Source of the DNA: an uncultured Bacteroidales bacterium
GTDB lineage: Bacteria; Bacteroidota; Bacteroidia; Bacteroidales; Muribaculaceae
Assembly (NCBI GenBank): GCA_902777835.1
Contig: CACYVC010000008.1
Span: 21,673-85,672 of the forward strand
Direction: 5' to 3'
Length of the DNA stretch: 64,000 nucleotides
Position numbers and translations under genes: made by a program. Below are positions 8,500 to 17,124 of the stretch, one piece after another (the stretch's first letter is position 1; each line of letters starts with the position of its first letter). The notes beneath the pieces are model-generated. The model did no database searches and was not told where the DNA came from. It worked only from the letters and a program-made list of their open reading frames with translations.

Positions 8500-10562
8500 A
8501 AGTCTGTGTTACCGAGAAACCCAGTGTTGCAAGAGACATAGCGCGGCTGCTTGGAGCTAACGACCGACATGAAGGCTACTTCGAGGGAAATGGCTACCAA
8601 GTGACATGGACCTTTGGCCACCTGTGCACCCTGAAAGAGCCTAACGACTATACAGACTTGTGGAAACGGTGGAGCTTAGCTTCGTTGCCTATGATTCCGC
8701 AACGCTTTGGTATAAAGCTCATTGAAGACGATAGCATAAAGAAACAGTTTAAGGTCATCGAAACACTTATCGCTAATGCCGACGAAGTGATTAATTGCGG
8801 TGATGCTGGTCAAGAAGGTGAGCTCATTCAGCGATGGGTGTATCAGAAAGCACGCTGCAATATACCAGTGAAGCGACTTTGGATTTCGTCGCTTACTGAC
8901 GAGAGTATCCGCGAGGGGTTTCAACAACTGCAAGATGCTTCAAATTTCGATAACCTCTATTTTGCAGGTCTTTCACGTGCCATCGGAGACTGGATTTTGG
9001 GCATGAACGCCACAAGGCTCTACACCCTCAAATATCGTAATTCCAATTCTCGCAATGTGCTGTCGATAGGTAGGGTTCAGACTCCAACCCTTGCTCTCAT
9101 TGTGGCACGCCAACGCGAGATTGAGAATTTTGTGCCTGAGGACTATTGGGAAATCAAGACTAAATATCGTGACACTATCTTTAATTCTACTAAGGGCAAG
9201 TTCAAGACTGAAGGCGCTGCAAGCGAAATAGTTGAGAGCATCAAGGATTTTCCGCTCACAGTGACTTCTGTGGCAAAGAAGAAAGGCAAAGAGGCGCCAC
9301 CGCGCCTATTTGACTTGACGAGCTTACAGGTAGAGTGTAATAAGAAATTCTCTTACAGCGCCGACGAGACGTTGCGACTCATTCAATCGCTTTATGAGAA
9401 AAAGGTTACCACTTATCCTCGTGTTGATACCACCTATTTGAGCGACGATATCTATCCTAAGATTTCAGGAATCATGCAAGCCATGAAGCCTTATGCTACT
9501 CTAACCCAGCCAGTTCTGGCTGGCAAACTCCCCAAGAGCAAAAAGGTGTTTGACAACAGCAAGGTAACCGACCACCATGCTATAATTCCAACCAATGTTG
9601 ACCCATCCAGTGTGTTCCTTACTCGCGAGGAGAAATTCGTCTATGACCTCGTTGCCAAGCGTTTTATAGCAGCCTTTTATCCTGACTGCGAGTTTTCTAC
9701 AACAACTGTTATGGCAAGGGTCAACGAATATGACTTCAAAGCCACTGGAAAGGAAATTCTCAAAGATGGTTGGCGAGTGATTTATAATAAGGACAAAGCG
9801 CAAGTCGTTGATTCTGATACCAAAGATAAAGATGAAGACGACAACGGCATCATGCCTACCTTTGTTGAGGGAGAGAGTGGTCCTCATAAGCCATCACTCT
9901 TGAAGAAGACTACTCAGCCCCCTAAATATTATACCGAGGGAACTCTACTGCGCGCTATGGAGACAGCGGGCAAGTTTGTGGATGACGATGAGTTGCGTGA
10001 TGCTATGAAGGAGAATGGCATTGGGCGACCGTCAACCCGGGCGGCAATCATTGAGACTCTTCACAAGCGCCACTACATCGCCAAGCAGCGCAAGAGCCTT
10101 GTTGCTACGGCAGCAGGCATCCAGCTCATTGATACTATAAAAGAGGAACTGCTCAAATCGGCGAAGCTCACTGGCTTGTGGGAGAATAAATTGCGTAAGA
10201 TTGAGCGTGGCGAGTTCAGCGCTCAGCAGTTTATTGATGAACTCAAGGCGTTGGTCAACGAGATAGTTCTCAACGTGTTACGAGACAATTCAAGCACTAT
10301 TATCAGTATGCCAAGCGACGATGAGAAAAAGAAATCGCAAAATGCCGACGGCGAGAAGAAACCACGCAAGCCACGACTTAAATCAATAGAAGAAATCGTT
10401 TGTCCTGCGTGCGGCAAGGGACACATCATCAAGGGCCGCACGGCCTACGGATGCAGCGAGTTCCGGAACGGATGTGATATGCGTCTGCCCTTTGACACCT
10501 ATCCTGCCGACCTCACTCCAGCTAAGCTCAACACCATGATTAAGAAAGCATTCAAGAAATGA
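8496..10562 (+). CDS. topB: DNA topoisomerase III (type IA)
   Basis: An ATP-independent type IA topoisomerase that relaxes negative supercoils and decatenates replication intermediates. The 688 residues contain an N-terminal Toprim domain (K-V-C-V-T-E-K-P-S-V-A, then G-D-A-G-Q-E-G-E). The catalytic tyrosine is in T-Y-P-R-V-D-T-T-Y-L-S (Tyr about 307). The domain with G-I-G-R-P-S-T-R-A is present. A C-terminal zinc finger has C-P-A-C-G and a later C...C pair, followed by a basic end. It is tied to mazG and the next gene by ATGA overlaps, so translation is probably coupled. Some Bacteroidales carry extra topB copies on mobile elements; nothing here suggests that. Confidence 0.93.
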   Translation: MKVCVTEKPSVARDIARLLGANDRHEGYFEGNGYQVTWTFGHLCTLKEPNDYTDLWKRWSLASLPMIPQRFGIKLIEDDSIKKQFKVIETLIANADEVINCGDAGQEGELIQRWVYQKARCNIPVKRLWISSLTDESIREGFQQLQDASNFDNLYFAGLSRAIGDWILGMNATRLYTLKYRNSNSRNVLSIGRVQTPTLALIVARQREIENFVPEDYWEIKTKYRDTIFNSTKGKFKTEGAASEIVESIKDFPLTVTSVAKKKGKEAPPRLFDLTSLQVECNKKFSYSADETLRLIQSLYEKKVTTYPRVDTTYLSDDIYPKISGIMQAMKPYATLTQPVLAGKLPKSKKVFDNSKVTDHHAIIPTNVDPSSVFLTREEKFVYDLVAKRFIAAFYPDCEFSTTTVMARVNEYDFKATGKEILKDGWRVIYNKDKAQVVDSDTKDKDEDDNGIMPTFVEGESGPHKPSLLKKTTQPPKYYTEGTLLRAMETAGKFVDDDELRDAMKENGIGRPSTRAAIIETLHKRHYIAKQRKSLVATAAGIQLIDTIKEELLKSAKLTGLWENKLRKIERGEFSAQQFIDELKALVNEIVLNVLRDNSSTIISMPSDDEKKKSQNADGEKKPRKPRLKSIEEIVCPACGKGHIIKGRTAYGCSEFRNGCDMRLPFDTYPADLTPAKLNTMIKKAFKK

Positions 10563-10759
10563 GTGATACAGTGCAGTATATAATTGTGGGCATTGTCGTT
10601 GCTGCTGCTTTTGCTCTGGCGGCACATAGCATTTACCGTGCCATCACTCACAAAAGGTCGGCCCTCAACCCCTGCGATAGCTGCAAACTCAAAGATAAGT
10701 GCAGCAAGGTGCGTGATAACTGTGAAATTAACCAAGCAACCGAGGAGATTAAGAAATAA
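10559..10759 (+). CDS. Small Cys-rich single-pass membrane protein
   Basis: A 66-residue protein with one membrane helix (about residues 8-24, I-I-V-G-I-V-V-A-A-A-F-A-L-A-A). A short soluble tail holds four cysteines in C-D-S-C-K-L-K-D-K-C...C. The plan resembles the FeoB-associated Cys-rich membrane proteins, but no feoAB is nearby, so the name would mislead. It overlaps topB by 4 bases and is the last gene of the run. The cysteines could bind a metal; that is inference. Confidence 0.75.
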   Translation: MSDTVQYIIVGIVVAAAFALAAHSIYRAITHKRSALNPCDSCKLKDKCSKVRDNCEINQATEEIKK

Positions 10760-10787
10760 TCAAGATTCCAATTTCCAATGGAATGAA

Positions 10788-11663
10788 TTAGTCGAGAAAT
10801 CGCTTCTCAAGTCCTTTGTAGTGGTCGATGCGGCGGTCCCGGAGGAAGGGCCACCAGCGGCGCACTCGCTCAGTGCGGTCGAGGTCCACATCAATGATTT
10901 TCTCTTCCTCGTCGGTGCTTGAAGCGCAATGCAGTATTTCCCCTTGTTGGCCAGCGATGAAGCTGCTTCCCCAGAACTCTATGCCATTGGTCTGACCGCT
11001 TGGATCAGGTTCTAGTCCCACACGATTGACAGTTACAACTGGAATACCATTGGCAACTGCATGACCTAGCTGCACTGTCATCCAAGCGTTGAGTTGACGC
11101 ATCTTTTCGTTTTCATTATCGCTGCTCTCAAAACCGATAGCTGTAGGGTAGATGAGGATATCGGCGCCTCGCAGCGCCATCAGTCGTGCTGCTTCAGGAT
11201 ACCATTGGTCCCAGCATACCAGCACACCGAGCCTGCCCACGCTGGTGTTGATAGGCTCAAATCCCAAGTCTCCAGGTGTGAAATAGAATTTCTCATAGTA
11301 GGCAGGATCATCGGGGATGTGCATTTTGCGGTATTTGCCAGCTATTGAGCCGTCTTTTTCAAATACAACAGCAGTGTTGTGGTACAATCCCTTAGCACGG
11401 CGTTCAAAAAGCGAAGTTACCAGCACTACATTATTCTCTTTTGCTGCCTGTGAGTAAATCTCGGTCACGTCGCCAGGAATTGGTGTGGCAAGGTCGAAAT
11501 AATTCACATTCTCCTCTTGGCAGAAATAAAGCGAGTCGTGTAGTTCTTGCATCACAATGAGCTGGGCTCCATCTTTTGCAAGGCTTGATATTTTCTCTAG
11601 CAGACGGGTGCGGTTGAGCTCCATCTCGCTGCAGTTGCGTTGTTGTATGATACCTATTTTCAT
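10788..11663 (-). CDS. aguB: N-carbamoylputrescine amidase
   Basis: Nitrilase-superfamily enzyme converting N-carbamoylputrescine to putrescine, CO2 and ammonia. It has about 291 residues from M-K-I-G-I-I-Q-Q; an upstream ATG adds 13 residues but lies inside aguA, so I use the ATG that gives a 4-base overlap. The catalytic Glu-Lys-Cys triad is visible as M-Q-E-L-H-D, Y-R-K-M-H-I-P-D-D-P and V-L-V-C-W-D-Q-W-Y-P-E-A. The last block, with F-T-P-G-D-L-G-F before it, is typical of AguB. Paired with aguA on the same strand. Confidence 0.93.
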   Translation of the reverse strand: MKIGIIQQRNCSEMELNRTRLLEKISSLAKDGAQLIVMQELHDSLYFCQEENVNYFDLATPIPGDVTEIYSQAAKENNVVLVTSLFERRAKGLYHNTAVVFEKDGSIAGKYRKMHIPDDPAYYEKFYFTPGDLGFEPINTSVGRLGVLVCWDQWYPEAARLMALRGADILIYPTAIGFESSDNENEKMRQLNAWMTVQLGHAVANGIPVVTVNRVGLEPDPSGQTNGIEFWGSSFIAGQQGEILHCASSTDEEEKIIDVDLDRTERVRRWWPFLRDRRIDHYKGLEKRFLD

Positions 11664-12697
11664 ATTTTCAAGAATTTTTTGGGTATCTGCATAGTGATGC
11701 AATGCAGTGACCCATGTTGTTGAATTAATGCGTTGCAGTCGATGCCCACAACGTGGCGATTGGGAAATACTTGTGATATTGTATCGAGTGCCAATTTGTC
11801 ATTTTCGGGTTGATTATAAATTGGTGCAAGCACCTGCGTGTTTGTTATCAGGAAGTTGGCATAGGTGGCAGGTAGCCTCATGCCATCTTGATCATATATA
11901 GGCGCAGGGCATGGTAGTGGCACAAGCTTGAAAGGCTCACCTTGTGCGTTGGTCATTGCTTTGAGTTCTTGTTCCATGCGTTGCAGAGAGGCATATTGCT
12001 CATCAGTTTTGTCGTCACATTTCACGTAGAGAATAGTGTTGTTAGGAGCGAGGCGAGCAAGGGTGTCGATGTGTGCGTCGGTATCGTCGCCGCTCAGTTC
12101 ACCGTTGTCGAGCCATAGCACTTTCTTTGCACCGAGTCTAGCCTTGAGCATTTCTTCAATTTGTTGCTTGCTCAAATGTCTGTTCCGATTGGGCGACAGC
12201 AGGCATTGGCTTGTGGTGAGTATTGTGCCCATGCCGTCGCTCTCGATTGAGCCGCCTTCAAGTACAATGTCTTGGCAACATAGGTTTTCGGCATTGAAGA
12301 TGCCATTTTGGAACATCTTCATGCAGATTAGGTTGTCGTGGCACGCAGCAAACTTCAATCCCCAAGCATTGAATTTGAAGTCGAGCATCAGTTGCTTGGT
12401 GTTGTCAATTATAGATATGGGTCCGAAGTCTCGTGCCCAAGTGTCGTTGGTGTCTATTTCTTGGTATAAGATTCTATCGTTATGATCGATGTCGCTCAGT
12501 TGTCGTCTCACGTCATCAGTGTTTGGAGCAATAACGATGAGATGCATCTCGCGCACGACGGCGCGTGCCACCTCTTTGAAGCACGCTTGTGCCTCATCAA
12601 GCATGCGTGACCAGTCGGTGCCACGATGGGGCCACGCCAGCATTATGGCGTCTTGCGGTTCCCATTCGGCAGGGATGGTTTTTAGTTCATAGTTCAT
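11660..12697 (-). CDS. aguA: Agmatine deiminase
   Basis: Hydrolyses agmatine to N-carbamoylputrescine and ammonia, the first step of the route finished by AguB. The 345 residues match the peptidyl-arginine-deiminase fold of the AguA/PPAD family. They include M-L-A-W-P-H-R-G-T-D-W near the N-terminus, D-T-W-A-R-D-F-G-P, V-L-E-G-G-S-I-E-S-D-G, D-D-T-D-A-H-I-D and the catalytic cysteine in G-S-L-H-C-I-T-M. The start codon lies inside a run of short repeats (TAGTTCA units), so the first residues M-N-Y-E-L-K-T partly derive from repeat sequence. The 4-base overlap with aguB supports one transcript. Confidence 0.93.
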   Translation of the reverse strand: MNYELKTIPAEWEPQDAIMLAWPHRGTDWSRMLDEAQACFKEVARAVVREMHLIVIAPNTDDVRRQLSDIDHNDRILYQEIDTNDTWARDFGPISIIDNTKQLMLDFKFNAWGLKFAACHDNLICMKMFQNGIFNAENLCCQDIVLEGGSIESDGMGTILTTSQCLLSPNRNRHLSKQQIEEMLKARLGAKKVLWLDNGELSGDDTDAHIDTLARLAPNNTILYVKCDDKTDEQYASLQRMEQELKAMTNAQGEPFKLVPLPCPAPIYDQDGMRLPATYANFLITNTQVLAPIYNQPENDKLALDTISQVFPNRHVVGIDCNALIQQHGSLHCITMQIPKKFLKI

Positions 12698-12851
12698 AGT
12701 TCACAGTTGAGAGTTGAGAGTTGGGAGTGTGAGGGGAGAGTTGAGAGTGAGAGTTTCCCGACCTCCGTTCCACGTTCCACCTTCCACGTTCCACGAAATC
12801 CGTTCCACGAAATCCGTTCCACGTTCCACCTTCCACGATCCACGAAATCCG
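12698..12851. repeat. Two adjoining short tandem repeats
   Basis: The left part (about 12685-12760) is built from degenerate AGTTCAT and GAGAGTTG units. The right part (about 12768-12851) is built from GTTCCAC heptamers mixed with GTTCCACGAAATCC units. There is no coding sense and no unique spacer as in CRISPR. The array separates aguA from the next minus-strand gene and reaches into the first codons of aguA. Confidence 0.8.
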
Positions 12852-13082
12852 TTAGAATTCCTCGCTCATGCTATCCCAGAAGTCTTCTCGGTCACGCATC
12901 TGCTCATCAATGAAATCTTGATAACCTGTCTTGTATCCGTAGCCCATATCCTCACACCAAAGCTTGTAGTCTTCTTCTAGTTGTGGGTCATCGTTCATCA
13001 TGTCCACAAATTCTCGTTCTACCTCTTCGGTGTTGCTGAGTTGGTCGAGCAATGCCCTCAAAATTTCGGAAATGTCGTTCAT
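12852..13082 (-). CDS. Small acidic conserved-looking protein
   Basis: A 76-residue, strongly acidic protein without signal or membrane segment. It has a predicted helical first half (I-L-R-A-L-L-D-Q-L) and a Tyr/Gly motif, M-G-Y-G-Y-K-T-G-Y-Q-D-F-I-D, in the second half. I do not recognise the family. It is probably real: the strand fits, codon use resembles its neighbours, and there is upstream room for a promoter. The stop abuts the tandem repeat. Confidence 0.6.
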   Translation of the reverse strand: MNDISEILRALLDQLSNTEEVEREFVDMMNDDPQLEEDYKLWCEDMGYGYKTGYQDFIDEQMRDREDFWDSMSEEF

Positions 13083-13206
13083 GTTTATTAATTTGATAAT
13101 TAGATGGTAAATGCATTTTAGTGGCTCAAAAATACAAATAATGGTGTGTTTAGCAATAGAAAATATAGAAAACTTATTAACAAGCGATGAAATTTAGTTG
13201 TTTTTG

Positions 13207-13239
13207 TTGTCAAAATAACTAAAAAATGCACTACTTTTG
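13207..13239 (+). promoter_or_regulatory. Promoter of the DUF4836-type lipoprotein gene
   Basis: TACTTTTG at 13232-13239 fits the TAnnTTTG -7 box. A TTG at 13207-13209 lies 22 bases upstream, a slightly long spacer. The gene starts 22 bases downstream. Confidence 0.6.
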
Positions 13240-13261
13240 CACGCCAACAGAAGAAATCAGT

Positions 13262-14788
13262 ATGAAGAGATTAGTTTTTTTGCTTGCTTTGTTTGCCGTT
13301 TTAATGATGGCATCATGCACTTCGACCGACCAAAAATTGCGCTCCATGATTCCCAGCGATGCAGTGGGGGTGGTGAAGATTGATTTGCCTAGCATCCTTG
13401 ATAAGGCAGGAATCAAGAACGGCGAAGATAAGGATGCGTCGCTTGCTATTCCATCGGCTCTTAAGGATGTGATAGACCAGGCCAACGCGAATATTGATGA
13501 CGACTTGAACATAATTGGCGATGTTGTTAATTATTTGCCTGAGTCGGGAATCGACATTAGTGGCAACTGCTACATCTTTTTGTCGAGAGGGGCATTACAG
13601 GTTGTGGCTTTGTTGCCTCTAGATGATGAGGACAGGGCTAAAGAGGTGGTGGGCAAGATTGCGCATGGCAAGATGAAACAGATGAGGGGTGTTGACTTCG
13701 TTTCTCATCTCGACTATGCTTTCGCTATCTATGACGACGTGCTGATGGTAGCGCGCAAAATCAACGCGACCGACGACGAGGCTAGTGCTGCCGCCAAGCA
13801 TATCTTTGACAATCCCAAGTCGAGTTTATTAGAAAACGAAGATGTAGCCAGGGCCATCGATGCCGAGGACTGTGATATTGCTGTGTATGTCGATGCCAAA
13901 GGCGTGCCATTGTTTTTTGAGAACCTAAATCTGGGGACCGCGATGGGCGGTTTCTCCCCGGCTGCAATTTTTGATGGCTTGGGCATCAAGGCAATGACAG
14001 CCACGGTCAATTTTGATGTCTCTAACAGGGAGGATGAGAAAGCCGAGATAGTTACCGACTTCATCTGCGCAAGCAATGGGTTGTATGGCATGTTCTACGA
14101 CAAGGTCGTTGCCACTGCGGCAAGTGGAGATGGAGCCAGCGCGCTTGAAAAGCTGCCTGGCGACTTTGGCACCTATTTCTCCTTGAGGCTTAATGGCTCT
14201 GCGCTGATTAAAATGCCTGGCGTGTCTAAGGTGCTCGGGGCTCTTCCTTTGCAGGGGATTGACTGCAGCCACATCATTTCTTCGCTCGATGGCACCATTG
14301 TGTGCGGACTGGAAAAGATTGATGAGGGAGATTACAATTTTGGCATCTCGGCACAGGCAACCTCGCCCGGGGCGGTGATAGATGAGATCGTCGATTTTGC
14401 TGCACGCCATGGACAGCCGCCAGTTTTCAATGCCGACGGGGAGTATCAATACGACACCAGCGATGGCAGCAAGGCTCTGGTAATGAACAATACCAACGAG
14501 GTCGTCTATTTGAGATGTGTCAACTATGTGCCAACTAATTCGGCATCGGAGTGGATGCCCCTTGCCGACACAATGAAATCCTCTACCGCCACCCTCTTTA
14601 GGCTCGTTAGGATGGGTGACAGCCACGAAGGCAACTTGTGCTGGGGATTGCGAAACAAAACCCATGGCGAAGGATTCTACTTTACCGAGGATCCTAATGA
14701 GAATATCGTCATCTCTGCAATGAAAATCTTCTGCTGGAAAGAACCTGGTGGCATGGATGATGATGAAATTGGTTTATCCGATTATTGA
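13262..14788 (+). CDS. DUF4836-type lipoprotein
   Basis: About 508 residues from M-K-R-L-V-F. An upstream in-frame ATG adds 12 residues before the signal and overlaps the promoter, so I reject it. The lipobox M-A-S-C puts the lipidated cysteine at 19. The mature part starts with S-M-I-P-S-D-A-V-G-V-V-K-I-D, the pattern of DUF4836-like Bacteroidales lipoproteins, a large family of unknown role. Several long acidic stretches and repeated L-P-x-D-F-G-T-Y-type segments are visible. It stands alone and ends at a bidirectional terminator. Confidence 0.72.
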   Translation: MKRLVFLLALFAVLMMASCTSTDQKLRSMIPSDAVGVVKIDLPSILDKAGIKNGEDKDASLAIPSALKDVIDQANANIDDDLNIIGDVVNYLPESGIDISGNCYIFLSRGALQVVALLPLDDEDRAKEVVGKIAHGKMKQMRGVDFVSHLDYAFAIYDDVLMVARKINATDDEASAAAKHIFDNPKSSLLENEDVARAIDAEDCDIAVYVDAKGVPLFFENLNLGTAMGGFSPAAIFDGLGIKAMTATVNFDVSNREDEKAEIVTDFICASNGLYGMFYDKVVATAASGDGASALEKLPGDFGTYFSLRLNGSALIKMPGVSKVLGALPLQGIDCSHIISSLDGTIVCGLEKIDEGDYNFGISAQATSPGAVIDEIVDFAARHGQPPVFNADGEYQYDTSDGSKALVMNNTNEVVYLRCVNYVPTNSASEWMPLADTMKSSTATLFRLVRMGDSHEGNLCWGLRNKTHGEGFYFTEDPNENIVISAMKIFCWKEPGGMDDDEIGLSDY

Positions 14789-14803
14789 TATCGTTATATC
14801 AAA

Positions 14804-14836
14804 TAAAAAATGTCCTTTAATAGAGGGCATTTTTAT
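14804..14836. terminator. Bidirectional terminator
   Basis: AAAAATGTCCT pairs with AGGGCATTTTT around a short AT-rich loop, with A-runs on one side and T-runs on the other. It lies between the converging lipoprotein gene (+) and the nucleotidyltransferase gene (-) and can serve both. Confidence 0.7.
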
Positions 14837-15570
14837 TTTACCATTTCTTCGGCTTGATTTAGAGCGTCGGGCTTGCCGATGTCGAGCCAGGCGTAGGGCG
14901 TGCGCTGAACATAGCCCTTGATGATGTGGCTGTGGCAGTGGTCAACATAGAAAGGCGTTGTCGAGAACTTGGGCTGTCCCTGCGAGTAGCGCTCTAGCTC
15001 GTGAAAGATGCTAGGCGAGATGACATGGATGCCTCCAAAAGCCATAAGGCGCATGCCGTCGCGGCAGCTGATATGTGGCGGCCGTGTCTCGCCAGTAGAT
15101 TTGTTGATCCATCCCCGCAGTCGGTAGTCGCCGTCGAGCACGAAGTAGCGGCTCGTGGCGCGGTCCTTGACCAGCACAGTGGCCCATGCTCCGCTCTGCA
15201 CATGGCTCTGGTACATGGCTTGTAGGTCGATGTCGGTGAGAATGTCGGCGTTGTGGACGAGAAAGGGCTCGTCGCCGTCGAGAAACTGCCTTGCCTTGAG
15301 GATGCCTCCACCGGTGTCGAGCAGCATGTCGCGCTCGTCGCTGATGTGGATATTGAGCCCGAAGTTGCCGCGTGCCTCAAGGAAGTCGATGATTTTCTGC
15401 CCAAAGTGGTGGATGTTGATGGTAATGTCGTCGAAGCCAGCCTCGGCGAGCCGGTTTATCACCCGCTCGAGCATGGTTTTGCCGCCTATCTCGACAAGAG
15501 CTTTGGGGCGGTCGTTGGTCAATGGGCGCAGCCGAGTGCCGAGCCCCGCGGCAAATATCATCGCTTTCAT
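14833..15570 (-). CDS. MurU-like sugar-1-phosphate nucleotidyltransferase
   Basis: A 245-residue single-domain nucleotidyltransferase. The N-terminal M-I-F-A-A-G-L-G-T-R-L-R-P-L-T loop binds the nucleotide. L-D-T-G-G-G-I-L and V-H-N-A-D-I-L-T-D carry substrate and metal contacts. The overall pattern is close to MurU, which makes UDP-MurNAc from MurNAc-1-phosphate; GDP-mannose and ADP-heptose synthases of this fold are alternatives. The gene follows an AmgK-like kinase with a 4-base overlap, the natural partner of MurU in cell-wall sugar recycling. That context, more than the sequence alone, supports the MurU reading. Confidence 0.8.
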   Translation of the reverse strand: MKAMIFAAGLGTRLRPLTNDRPKALVEIGGKTMLERVINRLAEAGFDDITINIHHFGQKIIDFLEARGNFGLNIHISDERDMLLDTGGGILKARQFLDGDEPFLVHNADILTDIDLQAMYQSHVQSGAWATVLVKDRATSRYFVLDGDYRLRGWINKSTGETRPPHISCRDGMRLMAFGGIHVISPSIFHELERYSQGQPKFSTTPFYVDHCHSHIIKGYVQRTPYAWLDIGKPDALNQAEEMVK

Positions 15571-17039
15571 TCCTGCACGGGGTTGAAGGTGCGGTCGTGC
15601 CCGCTCTGCTCACGGTGAGACAGCTCCACACGCACGTTGAACTTCTTGTGGATGTGCTCAGCCAGATGCTGGGCGGCATATACCGAACGGTGCTGCCCGC
15701 CAGTGCAGCCGAAACACACCATCAGGTCGGTGAAATTGCGCTTCATGTAGCGCTCCACCGACTCATCGACCATGGCATAGACGTGAACGAGCCACTGGTC
15801 GATGGTGCTTTCCTTCTTGAGGAACTTGATCACGTTCTCGTCCAGACCAGTGAAGGCTTTGTATTTGTCGTACTTGCCGGGGTTGTTCAATGCTCGGCAG
15901 TCAAACACGTAGCCACCGCCGTTGCCCGAGGGGTCATGGGGAATGCCCTTCTTGTAGGCGAAGCTCATTACCCTGACGGTGAGAGACTTCTCCTCGCTGG
16001 TGAAGTCCTTCATGTTGACCAGTTCATTGATTATCTCGCTCAGGTAGGGATATCGGCCAAACGAGCAGTTGGTCACAAGGCGGCGCAGGTTGGCAATGGC
16101 GGGAACTATACTGTTTTTCATGAAGTCGGGCTTCTTCTCAAAGTAGCCGCGGAAACCATAGGCACCCAGCACTTGAAGAGTGCGGAAGAGCACGAACAGC
16201 CGCAGGTTCTCTAAAAACAGTTTCTCGTCAAGGTCGGGTTTGTAGGTCTTGAGTTGTTCAAGATAGGCCTGTATGAGTTCTTTCTTCAGGTCTTCGGGAT
16301 ACTTGGCCCGTGATTGCCATACAAACGAGGCCACGTCGTAATAGTATGGGCCACGACGACCTCCCTGGAAGTCGATATAGGCGAGGCGGCAGTCGGCAGG
16401 ATGCTCTGTATCACCAACTATCATGACATTGCGCGACTGGAAGTCTCGGTACATAAACGTGTCACTAGGAACCGACAGCAAATCGCTTGTGAGGGTCTCG
16501 AAGTCGTTCTCTAACAGGTTCTCGTTGAAGACAACTCCAGTTGCTTTAAGGAAGCAATACTTGAAGTAGTTAAGATCCCACTTGATAGAACGCTCGTCGA
16601 AGCACTCTGCTGGATAACACTTGCTGTAGTCAAAGCCTTGAGTGCCACGAAACTGAATGTCGCACAAATCTCTCATTGTGCGTCGCAGCAGTTCTTTCTC
16701 CTCGCTGGTGAAAGCGTGAGTTATGCTGCTGCGGCGAATCTTGTTCCACAGGATATTTTCGGGTTTGCCGCCTAAATCTTCTTGGATGTAGGCCATGTGG
16801 TCGTCACTGACTCCATAGACTGTGGGAACCGACAGCCCTTGCCACTTGAAATGGTTGGCCATATAGATGAAGGCCTCGTTTTCTTCACGAGACTCACCTA
16901 TCACTCCAACGATAGATTTATCGCCTGATAGGCGGTAGTAACGTCGGTTGGAGCCGGCCTTGTCCATTAACTTTATCTCGGTGGGCTCGCTGCCAACGCA
17001 ATTATTATATAATTCTTTTAAACTCTCTATAGGATCCAT
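15567..17039 (-). CDS. AmgK-like sugar kinase fused to a RapZ C-terminal domain
   Basis: 490 residues in two domains. Residues 1-330 are an APH-fold kinase: K-A-G-S-N-R-R-Y-Y-R-L nucleotide loop, catalytic F-M-Y-R-D-F-Q-S-R-N (D199, N204) and metal motif I-D-F-Q (D223) followed by G-P-Y-Y-Y-D-V-A-S. The DFQ and GPxxYDxAS blocks are those of AmgK, the anomeric MurNAc/GlcNAc kinase. Residues 352-490 match the RapZ C-terminal domain, with S-F-A-Y-K-K-G-I-P, F-D-C-R-x-L-x-N-P-G and F-G-C-T-G-G-Q-H-R-S (443-452). The P-loop N-terminal half of RapZ is absent. In E. coli the RapZ C-terminal domain binds GlcN6P. The gene overlaps the MurU-like gene by 4 bases. Confidence 0.87.
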   Translation of the reverse strand: MDPIESLKELYNNCVGSEPTEIKLMDKAGSNRRYYRLSGDKSIVGVIGESREENEAFIYMANHFKWQGLSVPTVYGVSDDHMAYIQEDLGGKPENILWNKIRRSSITHAFTSEEKELLRRTMRDLCDIQFRGTQGFDYSKCYPAECFDERSIKWDLNYFKYCFLKATGVVFNENLLENDFETLTSDLLSVPSDTFMYRDFQSRNVMIVGDTEHPADCRLAYIDFQGGRRGPYYYDVASFVWQSRAKYPEDLKKELIQAYLEQLKTYKPDLDEKLFLENLRLFVLFRTLQVLGAYGFRGYFEKKPDFMKNSIVPAIANLRRLVTNCSFGRYPYLSEIINELVNMKDFTSEEKSLTVRVMSFAYKKGIPHDPSGNGGGYVFDCRALNNPGKYDKYKAFTGLDENVIKFLKKESTIDQWLVHVYAMVDESVERYMKRNFTDLMVCFGCTGGQHRSVYAAQHLAEHIHKKFNVRVELSHREQSGHDRTFNPVQE

Positions 17040-17124
17040 GTTTTACTCTTTATTATTTGCAAGCAAAGTTAGCGGTTTACTAAATACTGTTAGCAAAGTT
17101 TATTGTTAAAATAGCACAAATGGG

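Noticed and set aside
10788-11663. Nitrilase or omega-amidase unrelated to polyamines
   Set aside because: The overlap with aguA and the C-W-D-Q-W-Y-P-E-A block make N-carbamoylputrescine amidase much more likely.
12768-12851. CRISPR-like array
   Set aside because: Units are 7-14 bases and directly adjacent, without unique spacers; no cas genes in the window.
12707-12980. Forward ORFs across the repeat array
   Set aside because: They translate the GTTCCAC and GAGAGTTG repeats and run antisense to the small acidic gene; no protein-like composition.
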